DNA of 64,000 bases, taken from contig JANTUC010000002.1 in assembly GCA_026873275.1 (NCBI GenBank), forward strand, positions 992,001-1,056,000, in the 5' to 3' direction. Each line of letters opens with the position of its first letter. The first letter of the stretch is position 1. This document shows, in pieces, positions 47,981-59,430 of the stretch. A program made the translations under genes and the position numbers. The notes beneath the pieces are model-generated. The model worked only from the letters and a program-made list of their open reading frames with translations. It made no database searches and was not told where the DNA came from. Source of the stretch: Pseudopithomyces maydicus (taxonomy: Eukaryota > Ascomycota > Dothideomycetes > Pleosporales > Didymosphaeriaceae).

Positions 47981-49631
47981 TCAGTCCGATGCCAATAAAT
48001 CCAACGGCTGCGCAGGCGATCCCGGTGGCTGCGGTTCCAATCTTATGCTCATTGGCCTACTTCTTGATGGCTGTTCCCTATTCTTAATATCCTCTTCCTC
48101 GTCCAGTTCTTTTACGGCTACCAAATCATTGTCTACCCCACCAGGACTCCGCTCATTCGCTTCTCGTGAAGCAGATGGTCCTTGCATTGGAAAAGCTTGC
48201 TCTAGCATCCTGCTCCCTCTTCTTCCGATCGTGGTTTGTGTCATAACGGTGCCCCTGTCATCACCATAATAATAGTATGATCCTCTGCCTCTTGGGAGAC
48301 TTCGGACTTCGCCGAAAACGCGTCGAAGGAGCGGCTGAAGAGATGGTGCAGACGCGCATATGATGGCAGTATTGAGCTCGACAGCATCCCAGAATAAAAT
48401 ATAACCACCGTAATAGCGCGATATATCCGGTGGTGCGTCATGCCAGATGTATAGGATCCACATTCGGAAGGAAGCAGCGATGGGAACCAGGAGACCGACC
48501 GAAAAGACTACCAATAGACAAATCCGCTTGAATTTGGGCATGTGTAATTTGACGAGAACGGGTAGGGGTAAAATTAGAATAAATAAGTCCGAGAAGATGT
48601 TTAATGCAGCTTGGCTGAAGTACAGCGCAGTGAGATCAAAGCAGTGCCACCGTTCTCTCATGACAAAGATGGCCGGATTGAAAACTAGCGATGGTTTGTG
48701 AGGGCATTCGAAAGCATTAATCAGAATCATGGTGAAGCTGTATGCGGCGACAAACGTTATAGTTGCGTATATAAGGGTACGGAAGCGCCGATGTGTTGCG
48801 ATTGTCAGGTAAAACTAGAGGTAAGTTACAGTTGGTCGTAACAGCAGCGTTTACAGCTTGGGACTACTCACCACAAGTATAGAGAGCTTCACAAATGCTG
48901 GGACTAGCAAATCTTGAGCGGGAATAAATTAGCGAGATTTCAGGTGACATTAACAGCAGGTTGCAAATTTGAAGAGGACTACATTTGACAGGACTACATT
49001 TTTCTTAGCGACACAGGCTCATGACAACTTACAGACAATTTGGTACGCATACCAAGTCTTTGCCGCCCCGAGTATCCCACTCAATGTGAACTTCTCAGAA
49101 GGCTAGATGATAGTCAGCAGAATACCGGAAATTGAAGAGAATGGATGACTGACTGGTGGGAGATCGGCAGGCCATGCTCCTATGTTCAATAACAGTGAGC
49201 AGAATAACCAGAGAATGCTGGAATTCGTCCACTGACCAGAACCGGTGCCATATATCACTTGATAATGGTTGATTACGCAGAGCCCCCAGGTGCAGATCTG
49301 TGTCTCATGAGCCTGGACTCCCTCAAGACGAAGTCGATAGGGAATTGGTGCTTCAAGAAGGCAACCGAAGAAGTGTCATGGGTCGAAGCACCGCTTGGTA
49401 TCTTGCACATACCACGGCAGCAAGAATCAAATAATCATACGATTTCAACTTCTTCACGATCCATATTCGACAGTAGAACCTGGAGTGAGATGAGCTTCTA
49501 GATCAACGTGAAGGTTGCGAGAAAAGTCACCTCAAGAGTACTATAATCGTCGATACACTTGCTAGACTGAAGGCGGTCGTTTCCACAGTTGGACCTAATG
49601 TGGCAGGCGCAAAGAGTCCTTTGGCAACCAT
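47981..49631 (-). CDS. PTH11-type rhodopsin-like membrane protein, seven exons
   Basis: Seven-helix membrane protein of the fungal rhodopsin/SAT4 (PTH11-related) family; ligand and partner unknown. The gene is badly split: exons 49631-49531, 49479-49413, 49297-49237, 49179-49154, 49102-49033, 48912-48872 and 48814-47981, giving 399 aa with all phases matching. The first helix contains TAFSLASVSTIIVLLRFYCRI and is followed by KSYDYLILAAV. The loop motif YQVIYGTGSG follows helix 2. AAKTWYAYQIVYLLVPAFVKLSIL is helix 3, with family-typical ALYFSQAALNIFSDLFILILPLPVL in helix 5 and ELNTAIICASAPSLQPLLRR in helix 7. The C-terminal tail is polar, with repeated Ser/Arg/Glu segments. Unlike the receptor at 19.6 kb there is no CFEM domain. 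Exons 3 to 6 are short and rest on phase and family pattern. Confidence 0.82.
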
Positions 49632-51116
49632 CTGAGCAACGTTCTCAACTGCTTGTATATGATTGATGCTCGAAAGCCAACTGAGAAAATCTAGCACGGG
49701 CACTGAGGATCCAGAGGGACTTGATCGCATGCAAAGGAAAGGCGGCGCGTGATAATATGGGACCATGATAGGGTATATAAATTCGATCTGTGGGGAGGGG
49801 ATCAACTTGCAGGATGTGGAGATGCCGGCTGAATGCGTCTCGTTTCGGCGATGTATTGGCCCTGCATAGTGCATGTACAAAGCCTCTTTCGTACTTGAAT
49901 TCTTTCTGCAGTCGGCAGAGGCTCCTCAAAGAGTTCGTTTGTCCGTAGCATAAAAGTGGTTTTGTTGTCATGGATGGCTTTCTGTACATACAATACCTTT
50001 GAGCCACAAGGCTGCATATCATCCACAGCTATCTTGACACATAGATGAGTGGCAGCGTGATATGAAGTGAAGAGGAGCCGTGACTGGAATTACTTTATCC
50101 AGCAAGATGGGTTCCATCATCTGTATTTATCACCCACTGGTTGTTAATTATAAAAGCGCCAAATACCGACCGAACCTGACGGCAGTTGATCGTTTTAGTG
50201 CGCCCCCTGTTTGGAATGCGCGACACGGCAAATATTGTATAATATCGTGTGGCGCGGCTTCTTCGTTTTCTTGGTTGCAGATATTAACACTTGAAGAGAC
50301 AAGGGACTAGCGTACATGCCAGGACATGGGCGTCACATTCTCTTCGTCGTACGCATTATACTGTACGCATTATACTACGTTGGTCCGAAGGCTGTCCCTC
50401 GCAGCGCTGTCTTGAGCGATCCAGGGTAAGCGAGTGACCGGCGGCGGTGATTTCGTGCAGGAACGACAAGGCGCGCACCAGGCTCACATGCTATCTGCTT
50501 CGATTCGAAGGTACAGTGCAAGGCGATGCATTCAGCCCCCAGGCCTTCGAGACCCAGGTCTCCAGCCAGCACCTGATCACGGACCTCTCGCGCAGATGCC
50601 CAAGGGAGGTCGTCGGTGGGACAATGGGCAGCAAAGGGTTCCGTGGGCAATCAGGAACAGAAAGATGTGCAAGGGGCCGGTTGTCTTGGTGTCGGCGGAA
50701 CTAAACAAGCAGGCCCAGGACAGGATAGATGGCCGGGCAACGTCATCGGCACCGACTGCACATGATGCCCGCTGCTGCGGAGCTGGGTCCTTGGTTAACC
50801 CTGACACGGGAGCGACTCTGTCACTTTTCCCACCGACAAGAGTCTACAGTTGACTGCATCTTTGTTCACGTTTTTCGTTGCCAGGACTGTGCGGTGCGGT
50901 GACCCCTTTGCAGCGCGCAACGCAACTTACCCCTCGATTCTACACACACGCTCCCACCTGCAACCAATTCCTGGCTTGTCAGCGCTAGACCCTGTCGCTC
51001 CCACACATTGTTGCAAGCCGGACAAAGCACCGCATCGCAGATAGATAGGTAGAGCGTCTGTCTGACCGTCTGGACACTAGACCAAGTTTCCAGCTAGCAC
51101 CAAGGCGTAGGCTGAA
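49632..51116. other. 1.5 kb divergent region with a small tandem repeat
   Basis: Upstream of the receptor (minus) and of the 51 kb gene (plus). It contains a 14-bp perfect tandem duplication at 50349-50376. From about 50380 the sequence turns GC-rich with overlapping frames (for example 50434-50853 plus, 139 codons) that look random. Nothing is called. Confidence 0.5.
50349..50376. repeat. 14-bp tandem duplication
   Basis: GTACGCATTATACT occurs twice head to tail. It lies in non-coding DNA. Confidence 0.7.
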
Positions 51117-52251
51117 ATGAGCGCCACCCACGCCGCGCCCGCGAAGCTGTCGCCAACCGCCGAGGGCGGCGAGCCCGGAGACGAGCAAGCTGGGCTCCTA
51201 GCCAAGGGCAAGCGCAAGCTGCTGGGTCTGGCGAAGAAGAAGGACGCGAGCCCACAGCAAGGAGACAAGGCGACAGCCAGCAACGCCAGCAACACCAGCA
51301 ACACCAGCAACTCAGGCACCGCCATGTCGCCCACGGGAGCGCCCACGCTGCTCCCCTCGCCTCCCCTCACCACCTCCCCCCGCCCGACCACCGCTCTCCT
51401 CGTGGCAGCCCCCGCATACATGCCGCTGGCATTGGCGCCTCGCCCAATCGCCGCATCAATCGCTCGTCCTCGCCCGGCCTGCACTCGCCAGCCTCTTCGC
51501 AGATCTTCGAGCGCAATGTGCAGGAGCCTGAACCCTCGCCCGCGATCCCGGCCCACATCAAGACGGAGGACCACATACCGGCAGCGCTGGATGCCTCTTC
51601 GCTGGCAATCACCGACGACCACCTGAACCCAGACGAGGTCGAAATCGTCATGCATGCGGCTCACCAGCCTGCTGCCGCGGTGAGTCCCCATGGATGACAC
51701 GCATTGCCCCGGGCAGCTGGCTCATTGACTATCTACAGGTGGTGGCAGGGAGCATTGCCGACTCGGTGCACTCGCCCTCGCTCGTCCACGAGGAGTCGTC
51801 GCTCGCCAGCCACACCGAGCTCTCCGACTCTGCGTCGAATGCAAACTACGGATCACTGGACACGACGGACCCGCGAAGGCTGAGCTTCATCTCCTTCGCA
51901 GATGTCGTGCAGGCCGAGCACGCTGAAACGGATCGGGACGCGACACAGTTCATCAGTCTATCTGCGACGGCCAATCGCTCGCCCTCTCCCATGCGATCGC
52001 CCGTCTCGTCTCACGGATTCAGCGCGTCTCCACCGCGAAGTGGTGCCACGTCGGAAAAGGGTCCAGGCAGCCCTACGGCGGCGGGGACGCACAGTCCGCC
52101 CTTGGGTACCAGTGGAGAACTACAGATCGAGACGATGCGCCAGGCTCTGAGGAGAACAGGCTCTGGCGATCTCAGCGGTGCACGTTCGCAGCCATTGAGT
52201 GCCATCAGTCTCGAGGAGACGGGCGCTGACAGGCCGCCGTTCAGGCAGTAG
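51117..52251 (+). CDS. conserved disordered protein, two exons, one probable frameshift
   Basis: Probable conserved ascomycete protein of unknown function. Exon 1 is 51117-51679 and exon 2 is 51739-52251, with a 59-nt intron. The N-terminus is Lys-rich (GLLAKGKRKLLGLAKKK) and followed by an Asn/Thr/Ser repeat (ASNASNTSNTSNS). At the C run 51376-51381 the original frame turns into Pro/Arg/Ala nonsense. The other frame continues with protein-like sequence: SPRGSPRIHAAG, then SSPGLHSPASSQIFERNVQE, IPAHIKTEDHIPAALDASS and NPDEVEIVMHAAHQ. Exon 2 continues with SVHSPSLVHEESSLASHTELSDS and many SP sites. One added base makes exon 1 a whole number of codons and gives 358 aa. There is no membrane segment. 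The middle block ending VEIVMHAAHQ is the best conserved-looking part. Confidence 0.7.
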
Positions 52252-52384
52252 GGCACCTGGGGGAAGGGGGAGTGGGACGCAGGGGGCAACAGGCGTGATG
52301 TTTTGACAGTGCACAGTGCAGTTTGGAGCGTTGTTGCGGAGCGCTGATTGGCCGGAGCGCAGTTTCGATGGCGATATCCACGGA

Positions 52385-52417
52385 GTTTTTATTTTTCTTC
52401 TTCCTCTTCTTCTTCTA
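52385..52417. repeat. pyrimidine microsatellite
   Basis: TTC/CTT-type tract in non-coding DNA. Confidence 0.6.
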
Positions 52418-53078
52418 CTATCTTTCAGCTGGGGATGCTTGTACCTACATACAGTGCAGGAGGTGCAGGAGGAGGCTGGCAGGCCCGGGGTCCCCGTGTG
52501 CGGTGTGGAGGGGCGCGGGTGCGTGGGCTGGCTGAGGTCGCACGCCTCGGTGGATGCTCTGGCCCGCTAGCTGGATCTAATGTCGATGGTGATTGTGATT
52601 TCCAGCACATGGCGGCTGTCCCTTGCATCTGCAAACGTGAAGCGGTAGGCTAGACGGGCGGCGTGATTCGTCGCTCGGCCGGGTCGACAGGCCGCACGAC
52701 TGGGAGACGGGGAGCGGTGCGCGCAGGGCCTGCGTATGTGTGTGTGCGTGTGTGCGTGAGTGCATCTGGACAGGCCACGGCGAGGCCAGCAGTCGAGTGC
52801 TCGCCGTGCTCGCCGTGCTCATCTTGCCCGTCCGCCGTGTGCCCGCCGTCGTCCAGACCCGTCGCCGTCGCGATGACCCTGGGCCCGCTAGCTGCAATTT
52901 TCCTAGCAGCACATGGGCATTGGGCAGGGTGCAGCACCGCAGCGCTGCAGCACTGCAGCAGCACCTGTGAGACGAGAGCCCGCCAAGTCCTCGCTGCATC
53001 CTGGGGGCACTCACTGGCGTGGCATGGCGACTAGCAGCAGCACCACCTCTTCTCGAAGCCTTCCACACCACCCGTCCC

Positions 53079-53106
53079 CGCCCACGCCCACACCCACGCC
53101 CACCCT
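53079..53106. repeat. CCCACG/CCCACA simple repeat
   Basis: Short tandem of CCCACG and CCCACA units about 370 nt before the RasGAP ATG. Antisense frames over it give Gly/Val runs. Confidence 0.6.
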
Positions 53107-53455
53107 CGCCGTCTGCCTCCGCCGCGCCGCTGGCCATGCCCCAGGCTGCTGCTCCTGGGCTGTTCTGACGCTTGCCCCGCCGCCCACGTCGAGCATGCGG
53201 TGTGCCACGCGCCCTGCAACACCGCACCCGTCACTCATCGCACCCCGTCCTGGCCCTGCCCTCTCCCGGTGACAGCCCGCCGGGTACCTGCTGCGCGGCC
53301 TGCCACTCGTCAATGCCAGCACGACGCAGACAGCGGCTGCTATAGGTCACGGGCGCGCCGTTGCACGGAAGCAAGTGCTTGTAGTGTAGGCCAGCAAAGT
53401 TAAAAGTGCCCAGGGCAGCTCGTATTGCGCCAAACACCGCCAAACACCGCCCGCC

Positions 53456-56400
53456 ATGGACCCGCCGAGGCAGCAGAGACGTCCCAGCCGTCGCGAGCCA
53501 GACGTGCCCGCCGCAGAGTACACCATCCGCGCTGTGACCCCCGAGCTGATACCGGAGGACCCCCTCCAGCTGGCCCAGTACCAGTCCCCACCCGTGTCGC
53601 CGCGCTCCAACAGCATCTCCTCCCGAACCAGCAACCCACACGACTATCAAGCCCTGCGCAGCGCCAAAGATCAGACCCGCCCGCGCACCCGGACCCTGGA
53701 GGAGCGCTCCACCCGCGACAAGTCGCCGCCGAACCTCTTCGTCGCCAGCCGCCACCGCATCGGCTCCGTCCACAGCACCACCTCGTCCAACTTTCAGAGC
53801 CTCGAGGAGTCGGTCGTGACTTCCATCGGCCATCCCTCCACCATCTCGCCCACCCAGGCCCAGCCTCCCCCGCGCACCCAGACCTCCACCACCCGCAACC
53901 GCCTGCTCAAGCAGCCGCAGAGGACAGAGTCGCCCGTCTCGGCCGCCGTCTCGCCCCATGCTACACAGCAGCCGGACTCATGGGTGTCGCCCGTGCCCGC
54001 CTCGGATGCGAGAAAGATCCTCAAGCTGATGCGCCAGACCAAGGGCAAGATGCAAGGCATGCTGGCTTTCCGCAGGGGCGAGTCCAGCCCGTGGTCGCTT
54101 TCTTACTGCTACATCAACGAGGACGCCGGGAGCTTGGTCTACGAGCCCAAAAGCGACAATTCCTACCACCGCACCCTGGTTCCCGACCTGCGCGGATGTC
54201 GCGTCAAGAGCGCCTACGATGCCGAAGCCTACACGGCCTACATCCACGTCGTGGGCCACAACTCCAAGCTCGAGGTCTACCTGCGTCCCCCCACCCAAGA
54301 AGAATTTGACTCGTGGTTTGCCGCCCTCATGTGCTGGCAGCCCATCCGTCCAAAGGGGATCCACAACAAAATGGCAAAACCTCAGGCCCCTCTGGTAGCC
54401 GAGCGACGCTTGACCGACAGCAGGCGACACTCCGAAGTTTCCCTGTTGAAGGAGGCGCCCATTATCAAGGTCGGCAAGATGATATACTGGGATACTAGTG
54501 TGACCTACAGCAACACCGGCACGCCCAAATCCTCCCACGCCCGACCGCACGCCTACCGCATACAGAGTCACGGATCGCGACGCTGGCGCCGTGTTTCATG
54601 CACGCTCAGGGAAAACGGCGAGCTGAAACTATATTCCGATACAGACGTTACACTCGTATCAGTCGTGCAGCTATCTCAGCTTTCGCGTTGCGCCGTCCAG
54701 CGTTTGGATCCGTCTGTTTTGGACAATGAATTTTGCATAGCCATATATCCGCAGTACACGTCTACATCAACATCCATGTCATTGTTGCGTCCCATCTTTT
54801 TGTCTCTGGAGTCACGCGTACTTTACGAAGTCTGGATAGTCTTGTTGCGCGCCTTTACCATTCCGCAGCTGTATGGACCAAAACAGCCCGCCATGAACGA
54901 AATCAACGAAGACGGTATACTGTCGCCGTCGTTTGGCACAAAGGACATGTTTCGCATGGAACGATCCTTATTCGTGCGCGTCATTGAGGCAAGATTGCTG
55001 CCGCCGGTCAGTCCCAAGATCGCCGACAACCAAACCTCACATCGACCTGGATCATCAAATGCCACCCATGCTGGAGGCTACTATGTCGAGATACTTCTAG
55101 ATGGAGAGACGAGGTCACGAACCATGGCGAAGATGGAGGGCAATACCCCCTTCTGGCGTGAAGAGTTTGAATTTCTTGATCTGCCTGCCGTACTGTCAAC
55201 AGCCTCGCTACTTCTCAAGAAGCGACCTCCTAGTAGTTCGCGTTCCGACAAGCATGGCCAAGAGATTTCGTCGGCTTCCGATTCCTTTGCGTCTGATGCA
55301 GGAGGTGGCTTTGCAGGTATATCGTTCGACCAGACGTGCGGCAAAACTGATATATATCTCGACGACCTTGGTCCAAATCAAGAGATGGAGAAGTGGTGGC
55401 CGCTTGTTAACATGTATGGAAACGGTGTTGGTGAGGTTCTTGTGAAAGTCAGCACCGAAGAATGTGTCATCTTGATGGCTCGTGACTATCAACCAATGTC
55501 GGAGCTATTGCATCGTTTCTCGAATGGTCTTACTCTTCAGCTAGCACAAATGGTCCCTAACGAGCTCAAGAGGTTGTCTGAGTATTTGTTGAACATATTC
55601 CAGGTATCAGGCCAGGCCGGCGATTGGATCATGGCCCTTGTTGAAGAAGAAATCGATGGTACCCTGAAGGAATCTCCAGCTACGCGACTGCGTTTCAGCA
55701 AACGATTGGGCTCTAGCGAATCCGGTGAAACGGCCCACTTTGGATCCTCGAGTGATCGGGAGTTGTTCGTCAGAGACATGAACAACAATGCGAAACTCGA
55801 GGCGAATCTCCTCTTCCGAGGCAATACGCTCCTGACCAAATCGCTAGATTTTCACATGAAACGTCTGGGCAAGGAGTATCTGGAAGAGACTTTGAGTGAA
55901 AAACTGAGAGAAATCAACGAAAAAGATCCAGAGTGTGAAGTAGATCCTAACAAAGTCTCATCGCAGCATGAGTTGGACAGGAATTGGCGAAGGTTGATCA
56001 ACCTCACAGAAGACTTGTGGCGAGCAATATACAATTCGGTCTCTCGATGTCCGCAGGAATTACGGCTCATCTTTCGACACATTCGAGCTTGCGCTGAAGA
56101 CCGCTTTGGAGATTTCTTGAGGACCGTCAAATACAGCAGCGTGTCTGGATTCTTGTTTCTACGGTTCTTCGTGCCTGCTGTTCTCAATCCAAAGCTTTTC
56201 GGTCTGCTGAAAGGTATGCTTATTATTTACTCAAAACACAAGTACCTTTTCGTAATGTTGACACGTACCAGATCATCCCAAACCACGAGCTAGGAGAGCT
56301 TTGACCCTCATCGCAAAGTCGCTCCAAGGTTTGGCGAACATGACATCTTTTGGTACAAAGGAGGCGTGGATGGAGCCCATGAATGCATTCTTGAATACAC

Positions 56401-57613
56401 ACCGTCAAGAGTTTAAGACATACCTGGATAATATTTGCTCTATCTCTTCAATGACAACTCCGGCACCTCCTATCCCTCCATCATATAGCACCCCGCTAGC
56501 TATACTCCAACGGCTCCCTCCAACATCGCGAGAAGGCTTCCCCTCGTTGCCGTACTTGGTCGACCATGCACGCAACTTTGCTGCACTGGTGGATCTCTGG
56601 CTCGAGAATACAAGAAGCACTGCACCGAGCATCGAAACTACGGACGGTGATCTGTTGAAGTTTCATCAGATCTGTGTAGCTCTCAAGGAGCGCACTTCGG
56701 ACTGTTTGAACCGCGCTGAACGCGCAGAGCGTCCTTCTTCCTCCCTCAGTGTCAAGTGGGAGGAGCTTGTTGAGCAATTACAAGGTTCTGCAAGCTTTGA
56801 TTCAGGCAGAGGCGCTGCGACGAAGAACAGGTCGGCGATTAGGGAAGATGGCAGAGAAAGCTTGCCAACATCGCCCGGTACTGGTGATGAACTAACATCT
56901 TCATCTTCAACGAGCACTCCGGTCACCATGAAACCAGTAAGAAGCCCGAGGAATCGGCACCAGCAGCATCCAAGTATTTCGGCTTCTGCTAGTTCTTTGG
57001 CGAGTACCGCATCGAACACGATGAATATGCCATTTCCCCCAAAGTTCCTCGCGACGCTGGCTATGCGCCTTCGCTTCCTGATACTATTTCGCAATCACCC
57101 TCTACTAATGCCTCGGCCTCTGCTTCTGCTGCTGAAGAGACTCCACCAGGATCCAGTGACGGTCTCCACATGGCACCACCTCCCTCATACCCGCAGACGC
57201 GTACGCATCCTTCAGCATCGGCGGGGTCTTTTACTTATGTAAATCCCAACACTCAGATCAACACCTCTGCTCTCGCGAGCTCGGGGGCATTTTCTCACCC
57301 TCCACGTAGCGCCGGAGGTCATAGCGTGGAAGGCTCGGATGCAGGAAGCGTGCTTGAAGAAGAATACACAACGGCACTTCCAGCCTTTTCTAAGGATAAA
57401 GAAGGGAAAGAGAAAAATCGCGGTTTTCGAGGTGTCCTACCCTTCCAACGCAAACGCAAAGACAAAGAAAAGGGAAAAGAAAAGGACCGCGACAGGGATA
57501 GAAGCGCTGAACGTGGTGAGGGTACTATTCGTGGCGGCAACAGCTCACTCGGTGAATATGCCAGCCATGGGAGTCTCAGAGGAAGGGCAGGGGCGGAGGC
57601 TGCGGACTTCTGA
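53456..57613 (+). CDS. BUD2: RasGAP, BUD2/CLA2-like, three exons
   Basis: GTPase-activating protein of the Ras family with the layout of yeast Bud2, the GAP for Rsr1/Bud1 in polarity and bud-site or hyphal growth control. Exons are 53456-56213, 56272-56936 and 56993-57613, phase-consistent, 1347 aa. The N-terminal 190 residues are disordered. PH-like regions lie at about residues 195-300 and 340-480. A C2-like region is at about 500-680 (MERSLFVRVIEARLLP, VEILLDGETRSRT). The RasGAP domain spans about 690-1000: the arginine finger is in LLFRGNTLLTKSL near residue 788, FLRFFVPAVLNPKLFGL is near residue 900, and RALTLIAKSLQGLANM follows in exon 2. The second intron (donor GTAAGA, acceptor CTAG) removes what otherwise looks like a frameshift and leads into FFGEYRIEHDEY. 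The C-terminus is a dense Lys/Asp/Arg tail. Confidence 0.9.
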
Positions 57614-58667
57614 CTAGATGGCTGGTTTACCGGGCGGTACACTACAAAAGAAGGAAAAGCCAGGTCTCTCACCCAGCAAGAGATTAGAAGACGAAAGAGT
57701 GCGAGTGAACTATAAAGAAAACCAGCTGCTGGGACTGTTTGAGCGCCAGGTCTACAGCATGCACTATCAGAATAAAGCTCTGGTCGCACGCTCGGAAAAA
57801 CTGCCTTTCATCTGGTACGATCAGCACCACCCGTGGACCATAGCGTGTCACGTGCATCCCGTTGCATTCGTATAAATCACGTCGCTCACTTATACAACCC
57901 TTTCTGTTTCGCGCCATCGTTACGATACATGCATATATATATACATATACATATATATACGGAAAAGGATATTCTGTCGAGAAAGCATCGCACAGTATTT
58001 GGCCCAACGTCGACTGTTAGAAAGCTTTATTTCACATGGAACGGCGTTCTTGAGCGTTTATTTTGGGTATCCAATTCTACGGGAGGGCGGCTGACTGGTC
58101 ATTTGCTAGATTACGAGCCGCTGCGCTAGACGATGATGATCTGAGTCATGATATGTGATACGGATAGGGACAAGGGAGGGAGGTCAACGTCTTCGCTTTA
58201 TTTGTTTGTGATTTGCGCAGCACTGGCGGAGCAAGAATGCGCTATCGTCATATACTCTATACACTTAAGAATTGTTTATTTTCAAAGCCGGTCTTGTGGA
58301 TTGATGTCTGCTTGCATATGTGAAGGGATCCGAGTTGAGGAACGAGGCGCTTGTCTCTTGAAGTTGACCACATGGTGGACTTTCACCTTCAAGGGTGGAA
58401 ACTAACACACAGTTCAAGCATAGCATGATCCTGTAAATCAATCTGGGTTTAACAAAACTCACTGCTAACTCAACCAACATCTCCAGCTGGGAACTATAAA
58501 GAGCCACCACCACTTCAATCATTGGCTTCTGCTCATACACGTCATCGAAGAATTGGTCCGTGACTACTGCATTGTACCCAGCGTGAGCTACAAGACGCAC
58601 TCAAAAAAGGAAGGAATCAGTTACGCAGGTCTGACACTACCGTAGGCCTCCCCATAGGACAACCAAT
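57614..58667. other. 1 kb intergenic region with TA-rich microsatellite
   Basis: The 3' flank of RasGAP and the promoter of the small membrane protein. A run of TATATA/CATATA units lies at about 57932-57960. The frame at 57618-57875 continues directly after the RasGAP stop in another phase and is probably 3' UTR. Confidence 0.5.
57932..57960. repeat. TATATA/CATATA microsatellite
   Basis: Alternating A/T-rich simple repeat in the 3' intergenic region. Confidence 0.7.
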
Positions 58668-59063
58668 ATGACTCCTACCATCAACGAGACCACCGATATC
58701 ACCGCAGAATCGCCAGTATATCAGGACAGCGTCGTCACACACGTTATACTTATCTTCGCTTTCGGATTTATCATCCTATCCGTCCTGCTGCTATTATACA
58801 GCATAACAATGGCTATTTTTAGACCTTGCACGAATCCGCAAGCTCGACGAATCATCCGCCTTCCTCCTCGTCCTCGTCCTCGTCGTCCCCAACATCGCAA
58901 TTTAGACCACGGACGTCCTCCTTATGATGCTGGTCAAGTGGTCAACATCGAGTTGGCACCCCTGCCTCAAGCCCATAGTACGCGTAGAAGCGGTGGTCGT
59001 GAGGGGTTGGAATCAGTGGAGGGTGAGATGCCGCCACCGCCCCCGTATTATAGCCCTGTGTAG
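58668..59063 (+). CDS. small single-pass membrane protein
   Basis: Predicted 131-aa protein, intronless, family not recognised. A Thr/Glu-rich N-terminal segment of about 24 residues is followed by one strong membrane helix at about residues 25-50 (VTHVILIFAFGFIILSVLLLLY). Next is a very basic Pro/Arg block (RLPPRPRPRRPQH). The Pro-rich tail has two PPY-like motifs (RPPYDAG and PPPYYSP), the type that WW-domain ubiquitin ligases such as Rsp5 bind. The absence of a signal sequence and the basic block after the helix suggest the tail is cytosolic. This layout is common in small arrestin- or Rsp5-adaptor-like fungal proteins, but the identity is open. The coding status is likely, not proven. Confidence 0.55.
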   Translation: MTPTINETTDITAESPVYQDSVVTHVILIFAFGFIILSVLLLLYSITMAIFRPCTNPQARRIIRLPPRPRPRRPQHRNLDHGRPPYDAGQVVNIELAPLPQAHSTRRSGGREGLESVEGEMPPPPPYYSPV

Positions 59064-59430
59064 GTGGACTTTTGGTGGGGAAGCTCTGTGACTCGGTTGG
59101 TTGGGTGTTGGTGGATGAATGTGGCGCATTTCGAGCTCGAGCAGTGTAGCTGGAGGATGGAATCGTATCCACAGAATTAGCTGATCAGAAGGGTAGCATT
59201 CTTCTTTGCGAGAATAAATGTACACTATGATTACATCACGTGCAATAGCCATATGAATCAATTGCAAATCATTGCGCCGACCAAAACTAAAGTATCCTCA
59301 TTCATAAACTACATATTATACGTTATCATAAACCAAATTACTAACTATATATACATTTATCAACGTATATCGTCTCCGAAACAATGGTCGAGATGCGAGT
59401 AGCATTCCAACTCACCACTGAGTTTTCAGC
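59064..59430. other. AT-rich convergent spacer
   Basis: The 3' flanks of two convergent genes, strongly AT-rich from 59210 to 59380. Nothing else is seen. Confidence 0.5.

Larger units (their letters stand above)
52252..53455. other. 1.2 kb GC-rich low-complexity region, RasGAP promoter
   Basis: The 3' flank of the 51 kb gene and the promoter of the RasGAP gene. It holds several simple repeats: a CTT/TTC tract (52385-52417), a TG/GTGC tract (about 52733-52760), a CTCGCCGTG repeat (about 52798-52823) and a CCCACR repeat (53079-53106). Long frames here, such as 52577-53227 minus, reflect GC-rich repeats and are not called. Confidence 0.55.

Noticed and set aside
50434..50853. 139-codon open frame, plus strand
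   Set aside because: GC-rich stretch with overlapping frames on both strands; the translation looks random.
52577..53227. 216-codon open frame, minus strand
   Set aside because: Made of GC-rich simple repeats (His/Thr and Gly/Val runs); a composition artefact in the RasGAP promoter.
57033..57040. Apparent frameshift in the RasGAP at TTTCCCCC
   Set aside because: An intron at 56937-56992 puts this stretch in the right frame and makes the coding length divisible by three.
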